Of a DNA stretch of 64,000 nucleotides, positions 59,038-64,000 are shown one piece after another. A program made the translations under genes and the position numbers. The stretch lies in assembly GCF_014649695.1 (NCBI RefSeq), contig NZ_BMTN01000009.1, positions 62,001 to 126,000 of the forward strand, written 5' to 3'. The DNA comes from Streptomyces kurssanovii (GTDB taxonomy: Bacteria > Actinomycetota > Actinomycetes > Streptomycetales > Streptomycetaceae). The notes beneath the pieces were generated by a model. It saw nothing but the letters and a program-made list of their open reading frames with translations, searched no databases and was not told the origin of the DNA. Position 1 is the stretch's first letter. Each line of letters begins with the position of its first letter.

Positions 59038-59948
59038 TCGACCCCCGGCGGCTGCGAATCCTGCGGGCCGTGGCGGACCACCGTACGGTGACCGCCGCGG
59101 CCTCCGCGCTCTACCTGACCCCCTCGGCCGTGTCCCAGCAGCTCAACGCGCTGGAGCAGGAGACCGGGCACGCCCTGCTGATCCGCAGCGGCAAGGGCAT
59201 GCGGCTGACGGCGGCGGGCGACATCCTGCTCACCCACACCCACGCAGTCCTGGCCCAGCTGGAGCGGGCGGAGGCGGAGCTCGCCGAATACGCGGGCGGC
59301 ATGGCCGGCGAGGTGAGCGTGGCCGCGTTCGCCACCGGCATCGCCGAGGTCGTGGCCCCGGCCATAGACCGGCTCTCGAAGACCCGCCCCGGCATTCGGG
59401 TACGGGTACGGGACGCGGAGGGCGACGAGAGCCTGCCGCTGGTGCTCGACGGAGAGGCGGACCTCGCGGTCGCGGTGGAGTACCGGGGCGCTCCGGGCGC
59501 GGGTGACCGCCGGCTCGCCCGGGTGCCGCTGTACGCGGAACCGTTCGACGCCGTGCTGCGCGCCGACCATCCCCTCGCCGTGAAGGACCGGGTAGAGCTC
59601 GCCGAGTTCGCCGACAGCGACTGGATCGGGCCTTATCCGGGCAATCCCTGCCACGACATGGTGCTGCTGGCGTGTGAGCTGGCCGGGTTCGAGCCGCGTC
59701 TGCTGCATTCTTCCGACGACTTCCGTGCCGTCGTCGCTCTCGCCGGAGCGGGCGCCGGGGTCGCGCTGGTGCCGCGTTCCGCTCTGCGCGGCATGGAACT
59801 TCGCGACACGGTCGTGCGCCCTGTCGCGGGCCCGGCGGCCACCCGCCGGGTCTTCGCCGCGGTCCGTCTCGGCGCGGAGGCCCATCCGCTGATCCGGCCG
59901 GTGCTCGACGCCCTGGCGCACACCGCGCAGGGTCTTTCCACGGACTGA
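59034..59948 (+). CDS. LysR-family transcriptional regulator of the threonine operon
   Basis: 304 residues from a GTG that overlaps the kbl stop (GTGA). Residues 3-62 are the winged HTH ([19 protein letters not shown]). Residues 90-295 are the periplasmic-binding-protein-like sensor. Its coupling to kbl strongly suggests it regulates this operon, with threonine or a product as effector. LysR regulators are normally divergent to their targets, so this co-directional position is less usual. Confidence 0.9.
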   Translation: MIDPRRLRILRAVADHRTVTAAASALYLTPSAVSQQLNALEQETGHALLIRSGKGMRLTAAGDILLTHTHAVLAQLERAEAELAEYAGGMAGEVSVAAFATGIAEVVAPAIDRLSKTRPGIRVRVRDAEGDESLPLVLDGEADLAVAVEYRGAPGAGDRRLARVPLYAEPFDAVLRADHPLAVKDRVELAEFADSDWIGPYPGNPCHDMVLLACELAGFEPRLLHSSDDFRAVVALAGAGAGVALVPRSALRGMELRDTVVRPVAGPAATRRVFAAVRLGAEAHPLIRPVLDALAHTAQGLSTD

Positions 59949-60058
59949 CCGACGACGTCCGGCGCCGGACGGGGGCGCACGGGCGCGATCACGGGGCGGC
60001 CCCACCATGGCAGAGTTGCCGGCGGACCATCCGGCCCGGTGCCGGGCCGGCCGGGACG

Positions 60059-60568
60059 TCAGGAGACCTCGGCCTCCATCGCCTTCTTCAGGTTCTCCAG
60101 TGTCGTACGGATGTTGCGGCGCTGGAACTCGGCGAAGGTGTGGCCCCGCGTCGCCAGCTTGTCGAACGTGTTGGCCACGACGTCGGGCCATGCGCGGCGG
60201 TCGTCGATCCAGGTCTCCGTCACCCGCGTCCCGCCGCCGGCGGCGCGCTCGAAGCGGTACTCCCAGGTCGCTATGCGCCCGGGCAGCACCGGCCGCCGCC
60301 TGCCGATGGCGCGTACCCGGAACGCGAAGCGCTCGCCGGGGTCGGCTGCCGTGACGGTGCAGCGGGTGGTCCAGCTCACCGGCCCGCGTGTGTTGCGGCC
60401 GTCGAAGACCATGCCGACGTAGGCCTGTTCGCCACCGCTGCGCACGGTCGCGCCGCGGTTCTCGGGGCTCCAGCGCCCCATCAGCGCGGGATTGCTCACG
60501 TGCGCGTAGATCATCGAGGGGGCGGCGCCGATCACGACGCTGTCCGAGACGCTGAGTATGCGGACCAT
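60059..60568 (-). CDS. SRPBCC (START/polyketide-cyclase-like) family protein
   Basis: 169 residues from the ATG at 60568, eight bases behind GGAG. The helix-grip pattern is visible (V-I-G-A-A-P-S-M-I-Y-A-H-V-S-N-P-A-L-M-G-R-W-S-P and W-E-Y-R-F-E-R-A-A-G-G-G-T-R-V-T-E-T-W), ending in a long C-terminal helix. It should bind a hydrophobic ligand; the ligand is unknown. Monocistronic, read towards the LysR gene. Confidence 0.85.
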   Translation of the reverse strand: MVRILSVSDSVVIGAAPSMIYAHVSNPALMGRWSPENRGATVRSGGEQAYVGMVFDGRNTRGPVSWTTRCTVTAADPGERFAFRVRAIGRRRPVLPGRIATWEYRFERAAGGGTRVTETWIDDRRAWPDVVANTFDKLATRGHTFAEFQRRNIRTTLENLKKAMEAEVS

Positions 60569-60908
60569 GCGTACGACTCCGATCATCGTGGGCGTCCGAC
60601 GCTATCGCGCCGTGTCCGGTCGTCGTACCGAGGGGCGGCCGTGTTCAAGTCGATGCAGTTTTCAGGCTGTTGGGCAATGTGGTGCAAACGTGTACGGCGT
60701 CCACGGCGGGGCGGACGGGCGCGACGAGGACCGTACCCGGGCGGGTTCCGGCACCGTGACCGTACGACGGCGTGCCCCTGGGCGAACAGAGGGCCGGGGG
60801 CGAGCGAGAAGTCTCCGCGAGAGCACGTCGTGGCGCTTTGCGGACCGGCCCCGTGGGCAGCTTCAATACGGCCAAACCTCTCATAAGGCGCGTGATCGGA
60901 GAATCGCG
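60569..60908. other. Divergent intergenic region, 340 bases
   Basis: No gene is supported. A/T-richer patches at about 60655-60690 and 60862-60900 are where the promoters of the SRPBCC and STAS-like genes should lie. No repeat or hairpin was recognised. Confidence 0.4.
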
Positions 60909-61271
60909 ATGCTTACTCATGCGGTCGACCGGGGAGTCCTGGTCGTCACGATCCGCGTCGACATCGACATCACCGCCCGGGCGGTCACGGCGGAGAACGT
61001 CGCACGTCTTGTCCGCTGCCATCTGCCGCTGCCCGTGGTCGTCGTGCTCGCGGCGCCGATGGTGGGTGCCGCCACCCTCAGCGCGGTGCTCCGCGTCCAT
61101 CGCGCGTGCAGCGGTCTGCGGGTCCCCCTGTCCGTCGCCACGCCGAGCGCCGCCGCGCGACGCGTGCTGAGGGCGAGTGCCGATCCCTCCCGCTTCCCGC
61201 TGGGTGTGTTCGCCACGGCCGACAGTGCGATCGCCGCAGCGGCCGCCGCCGCCCACGACGCCTCGGCGTGA
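60909..61271 (+). CDS. STAS-like small protein
   Basis: 120 residues; GGAG eight bases before the ATG. The alternating beta/alpha pattern (V-L-V-V-T-I-R-V-D-I-D-I-T, P-V-V-V-V-L-A-A-P, then helix A-T-L-S-A-V-L-R-V-H-R-A-C and L-S-V-A-T-P-S-A-A-A-R-R-V-L) resembles an anti-sigma-factor antagonist. The phosphorylatable Ser/Thr of the D-S-S-G motif is not evident (M-V-G-A-A-T there), so it may not be a classic switch. Low certainty on family. Confidence 0.62.
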   Translation: MLTHAVDRGVLVVTIRVDIDITARAVTAENVARLVRCHLPLPVVVVLAAPMVGAATLSAVLRVHRACSGLRVPLSVATPSAAARRVLRASADPSRFPLGVFATADSAIAAAAAAAHDASA

Positions 61272-61467
61272 CCGGCCCTCGTCAGTGTGGCCGGCGTTCA
61301 CCGGCGTGACCGGAGGTTGTCGGTGCGGCCGGGTGTACAGGCGTGACCGGCCGTTGTCGCCTGTGGCGGCTGTGGCGGCTGTGGCGGCTGTGGCGGCGTG
61401 ACGGCTGTATCGGTGTTGCCGGTCGCCCGTCGGCGTGAGGGGGCCGTCTTCGGACCGGCGTGATCGG
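61265..61467 (+). repeat. Interspersed degenerate GGCGTGACCGG repeats
   Basis: GGCGTGACCGG occurs at 61265, 61303 and 61340, with close relatives at 61395 (GGCGTGACGG) and 61457 (GGCGTGATCGG). Spacing is 37-62 bases. Most are followed by a GTTGTCG- or TCGTC-like segment. It lies in the non-coding spacer downstream of the STAS-like gene. Confidence 0.6.
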
Positions 61468-61744
61468 CCGTCGTCTGCGTGACCTGCGCAACCCGCGCGA
61501 CAGCCGGCTCGTCGGGGTGACGGCGTGGCGGGGTCACCGTTGCACCCGTGCGCGGTCACGGCGGTCACGGCGGGCCGGTGCCGTCCGTGGCGGTCGGCGC
61601 GAGGTGACGGCCCCGCACCGGCGGGGAGGCATGGCTCGCGGCAGCGAGGAGACCGGCGGGCGGGGCGGCGGGGTGGTCGCGCCCGCATGTCATCTCGCGG
61701 CAACGCTATTGCAGTTGACGGGCGCGCACCGGACACGGTCTTCT
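61272..61744. other. Repeat-rich intergenic spacer, 473 bases
   Basis: No gene is supported. It holds the GGCGTGACCGG family, the 9-base microsatellite at 61362 and, at the right end, CGGTCACGGCGGTCACGG-type sequence. TTGACG at 61715-61720 may be the -35 of the following acetyltransferase gene, which has no ribosome site. Confidence 0.5.
61362..61397 (+). repeat. Nine-base tandem repeat, four perfect copies
   Basis: TGTGGCGGC repeats exactly four times. It lies inside the larger degenerate repeat block, in non-coding sequence. Confidence 0.85.
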
Positions 61745-62191
61745 GTGGCCGTGTCCCCACTCCGCATCCAGCAGGTGGACGGCGATGCCATGGTCCGTGA
61801 CTGGCAGCACGTCCACAACATGATCATCCCTTCGCACCTCCTGTCGCTCGACGAGGTCCAAGAGCGCTCCGGGCGCCACCGCCTGACCGTGGCGTACCTC
61901 GGCGACGTCCTCGTGGGCTGCTCGACCGTCCGTCCGCCGGCGGACGGCACTTCGACGGCCACGGTGATCTCCAGGGTGCTCCCCGCTCACCGTCGCCAAG
62001 GCATCGGCCGGCAGCTCTACGAGCGGGAGTTGGCAGAGGCGCGCGCACTCGGCGCGGACGTGATCGAGACGGTGGTGCTCGCGTCCAATGAGGACGGGCT
62101 CCAATTCGCCCTGTCCCGGGGGTTCAGCGAGATCGAGCGGTATCTGCTTCCGGGCGACAGCGTGCCGTACATCGACCTCCGGCTGACCTGA
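61745..62191 (+). CDS. GNAT-family acetyltransferase
   Basis: 148 residues from a GTG at 61745 (another GTG two codons on is equally possible). Motif A is typical: A-T-V-I-S-R-V-L-P-A-H-R-R-Q-G-I-G-R-Q-L near 72-91, and the end has L-A-S-N-E-D-G-L-Q-F-A-L-S-R-G-F near 112-127. No ribosome site is visible, so a leaderless GTG transcript from the TTGACG region is possible. Substrate unknown. Confidence 0.78.
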   Translation: MAVSPLRIQQVDGDAMVRDWQHVHNMIIPSHLLSLDEVQERSGRHRLTVAYLGDVLVGCSTVRPPADGTSTATVISRVLPAHRRQGIGRQLYERELAEARALGADVIETVVLASNEDGLQFALSRGFSEIERYLLPGDSVPYIDLRLT

Positions 62192-62281
62192 ACGGGCCGG
62201 CACGCCGACGCGGCGCGCGACGGCCACGCCGGTCGCCGAGTGGCACGCGCGGTGCGGCGCGGTGCGGCGCAATGCCCGGCC

Positions 62282-62306
62282 GCCCCGCCCCCGGACGGGG
62301 AGGGGC
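62282..62306 (+). terminator. Hairpin between the acetyltransferase and NLP genes
   Basis: GCCCCGCCCC (62282-62291) pairs with GGGGAGGGGC (62297-62306) with one mismatch and a 5-base loop. It probably isolates the NLP gene from upstream transcription. Confidence 0.5.
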
Positions 62307-62400
62307 AAAGTGCCGCCGGGGCAACGAGGTTGGCGCGGATTGATATGGGCATGCCATTTAAGCCGCGTGCCCCACACCGCCGGCCGACCAGGAGGACGCA

Positions 62401-63168
62401 TTGCGCAGCACGTCACGTATCCGCAGGGTCTCGCTCGTTCTCGGCAGTGCCGTCGTGCTCGTCATGGCGTCATCCGGCAGCGCCGTCGCCGCCCCGCCCG
62501 CAGCCCTGCCCGCCGACGCGGACGGACTGGAGCAGACCTTCCAGCCGGCCTACGACTACGACACGGACGGGTGCTATCCCACACCCGCCATCGGACCGGA
62601 CGGGACCATAGCCGCCGGACTCAAGACGACCGGCGCGGTCAACGGTCAGTGCCGTGACGCATGGGACCTCGACAACACCAACGGATACGCGCGCCACAAG
62701 TGCAACAACGGCTGGTGCGCGATCATGTACGGCCTCTACTTCGAGAAGGACCAGGCCGTCGCCGGCAGCGGACTCGGTGGGCACCGCCACGACTGGGAGC
62801 ACGTCGTGGTGTGGGTGCAGAACAACGAGGCGCGGTACGTGGCCACCTCCGCCCACGGCGACTTCGACATCCACGGCCGTGACCGCATCCGGTGGGACGG
62901 CACACACCCGAAGATCGTCTACCACAAGGACGGCATAGGCACGCACTGCTTCCGCCCGGCGAACTCCAACGACGAGCCGCCGGAGAACCATTACCACGGC
63001 TGGCAGTTCCCCCGCCTCGTCGGCTGGAACGGCTACCCGGCAGGCCTGCGCGACAAGCTGAGTCAGGCCCAGTTCGGCAGGGCCGTCTTCGGTCTGAAGG
63101 ACGGGAATTTCAACTACCGCCTGGAGAAGGCGAAGCCGGCCGGCATTCCGTTCGACCCCCACGCCTGA
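62401..63168 (+). CDS. Secreted NPP1/NLP necrosis- and ethylene-inducing-type protein
   Basis: 255 residues from a TTG with AGGAGG five bases upstream. Residues 1-30 form a Sec signal (G-S-A-V-A-A). The NPP1 domain has the complete heptapeptide G-H-R-H-D-W-E at 127-133, whose acidic and His residues hold the divalent metal in cytolytic NLPs. Cysteines in D-G-C-Y, G-Q-C-R-D and H-K-C-N-N-G-W-C point to two disulfides, as in type 2 NLPs. Eukaryotic NLPs bind plant sphingolipids and permeabilise dicot membranes; bacterial members may act on plants, or have another target. It is monocistronic. Confidence 0.9.
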   Translation: MRSTSRIRRVSLVLGSAVVLVMASSGSAVAAPPAALPADADGLEQTFQPAYDYDTDGCYPTPAIGPDGTIAAGLKTTGAVNGQCRDAWDLDNTNGYARHKCNNGWCAIMYGLYFEKDQAVAGSGLGGHRHDWEHVVVWVQNNEARYVATSAHGDFDIHGRDRIRWDGTHPKIVYHKDGIGTHCFRPANSNDEPPENHYHGWQFPRLVGWNGYPAGLRDKLSQAQFGRAVFGLKDGNFNYRLEKAKPAGIPFDPHA

Positions 63169-63357
63169 GGACGCCGCCGGGGGTGGACGCCTGTTTCACA
63201 TGCGTCCGTCCGTCGCCCGGTGGCCACGGTCCACAGGAACGCGGCCCGGGCCCTCCGGTGGATGCCGGGGCCCGCGGGACCTTCTGGGTGCGCCCGGCGG
63301 GCTGTATGGCGGCGCCGCACCGGCCCGGCGGGAAGGCCGGTTCAGCGCTTCAGTGGA

Positions 63358-64000
63358 TCATCTCGTGACCGTCCACTTCTGGTTGGCCGCACCGGTACAG
63401 GTCCAGAGCTGGAGCCGGGTCCCGTTGGCGGAGCTGTTGCCACTGGCGTCGAGGCACTTGTTCGCCTGGGGGTTGACGATGTCGCGCGCCGCGTTGGCGT
63501 CCCAGCGCTGGGCTCCCGAACCGTTGCAGTCCCAGAGTTGTACGAGGGTGCCGTCGGCGGTGCCGCCGGAGGCGGCGTCGAGGCACTTGCCGAGCGCCCT
63601 GATGGTGCCGTCGGTGCCCACGCTCCAGCGCTGGGCCGCGGTGCCGTTGCAGTCGTAGAGCTGTACGGGAGTGCCGTTGGCCGTGTTCGCTCCTGCCACG
63701 TCCACGCACTTGCCGCCGATGCCGGTGATCGGCCCGCCGGTCGCCGGGCTGTCACCCGTGGTGACCCGCACATGGTCGACGACGAGCTGCTGGGGGAAGA
63801 CCGTGCTGCCGTCGGGGTCACCGGGCCAGTAGCCGCCGACCGCGAGATTCAGGATGATGAAGAACGGCTTGTCGAACACCCATTGGCGGCCGCCCAGATC
63901 GGCCGGCGTACGGGTCTGGTAGACCGTGCCGTCCACCGACCACGTCACCTTGTTCGGCGACCAGTCGACGGCGAAGGTGTGGAAGGCGTCGGCGAAGGCC
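63358..64000 (-). CDS. GH16 beta-glucanase with C-terminal ricin-type lectin domain, 5' part beyond the window
   Basis: 214 codons are visible, open at the right edge. The first 82 or so are the end of a GH16 jelly roll (F-A-V-D-W-S-P-N, P-F-F-I-I-L-N-L-A-V-G-G-Y-W-P-G-D-P-D-G-S, Q-Q-L-V-V-D-H-V-R-V), the laminarinase type; the E-x-D-x-x-E catalytic site is outside the window. A short Thr/Gly linker leads to a beta-trefoil lectin (CBM13) with three Q-x-W repeats (Q-R-W, Q-R-W, Q-K-W) and a cysteine pair in each. It should bind and cut beta-1,3-glucan outside the cell. Confidence 0.88.
   Translation of the reverse strand, partial: AFADAFHTFAVDWSPNKVTWSVDGTVYQTRTPADLGGRQWVFDKPFFIILNLAVGGYWPGDPDGSTVFPQQLVVDHVRVTTGDSPATGGPITGIGGKCVDVAGANTANGTPVQLYDCNGTAAQRWSVGTDGTIRALGKCLDAASGGTADGTLVQLWDCNGSGAQRWDANAARDIVNPQANKCLDASGNSSANGTRLQLWTCTGAANQKWTVTR

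Noticed and set aside
63225-63290. Possible terminator downstream of the NLP gene
   Set aside because: GGCCCGGG and GGGGCCCG segments pair only partly, with shifted registers; the stem is not convincing.
1-64000. tRNA, rRNA, CRISPR arrays and transposable elements
   Set aside because: I looked for cloverleaf-like or repeat-spacer patterns and transposase motifs and saw none. The short tandem repeats found do not have CRISPR spacing or spacers.

Overview
The window is high-GC DNA with GTG/TTG starts, strong GGAGG ribosome sites, many ATGA/GTGA stop-start overlaps, secreted glycosidases, a conservon (cvn) signalling operon and the small membrane and CsbD/TerB/PRC-barrel proteins typical of the genus. 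It reads as a stretch of Streptomyces chromosome. No rRNA, tRNA, CRISPR array, transposase or integrase was recognised, and the two ends cut through genes.

Layout. 1-8 kb is a carbohydrate block: a large secreted PA14/beta-propeller/CBM6 protein (partial), a Tat-exported GH109 alpha-N-acetylgalactosaminidase-like oxidoreductase-fold enzyme, a secreted NEW3 protein, then a DeoR regulator divergent from a SIS sugar-phosphate isomerase and a class II aldolase. Together these look like release and catabolism of amino sugar (GalNAc). 8-13.4 kb is general metabolism (SDR, GCS2 ligase, methyltransferase, quinone oxidoreductase, acidic small protein). 13.5-17.8 kb is a compact sugar-acid locus: a hybrid DeoR-HTH/LacI-sensor regulator with matched operator copies, a D-2-hydroxyacid dehydrogenase and a DUF2264 protein. 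17.8-22.7 kb holds small stress-type genes (TerB, PRC-barrel, CsbD), an aldo/keto reductase and a YfcE-type phosphoesterase. 22.9-29.6 kb has a cupin protein, a CE7 esterase homologue lacking the nucleophile serine, a CBM-GH5 glucanase, a proline-iminopeptidase-like hydrolase, a PIG-L deacetylase and an XRE-cupin regulator with a likely leaderless mRNA.

29.6-32.9 kb is an operon of a quinone oxidoreductase and two acyl-CoA dehydrogenases. 33-38.1 kb is a five-gene peptide/nickel-class ABC importer preceded by a Nur-box-like sequence, hence probably nikABCDE. 38.2-46.7 kb contains a frameshifted phosphodiesterase gene, an F420-type nitroreductase, a peptidoglycan-recognition amidase, the coupled SWIM/SNF2 pair and a fatty-acid desaturase. 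49.2-55.5 kb is an MHYT membrane sensor followed by a conservon (cvnA-B-C, then cvnD and a second cvnB) that is split by an opposite-strand acetyltransferase gene. 56.8-59.9 kb is the threonine-degradation operon tdh-kbl with a LysR gene. The right end carries a repeat-rich spacer, an acetyltransferase, a secreted NPP1/NLP necrosis-type protein with an intact heptapeptide, and the C-terminal part of a GH16 glucanase with a ricin-type lectin domain.

The observations most worth a second look are the interrupted MHYT-headed conservon, the GalNAc locus, the self-operated DeoR/LacI hybrid locus, the serine-less CE7 protein, the frameshifted phosphodiesterase and the bacterial NLP.
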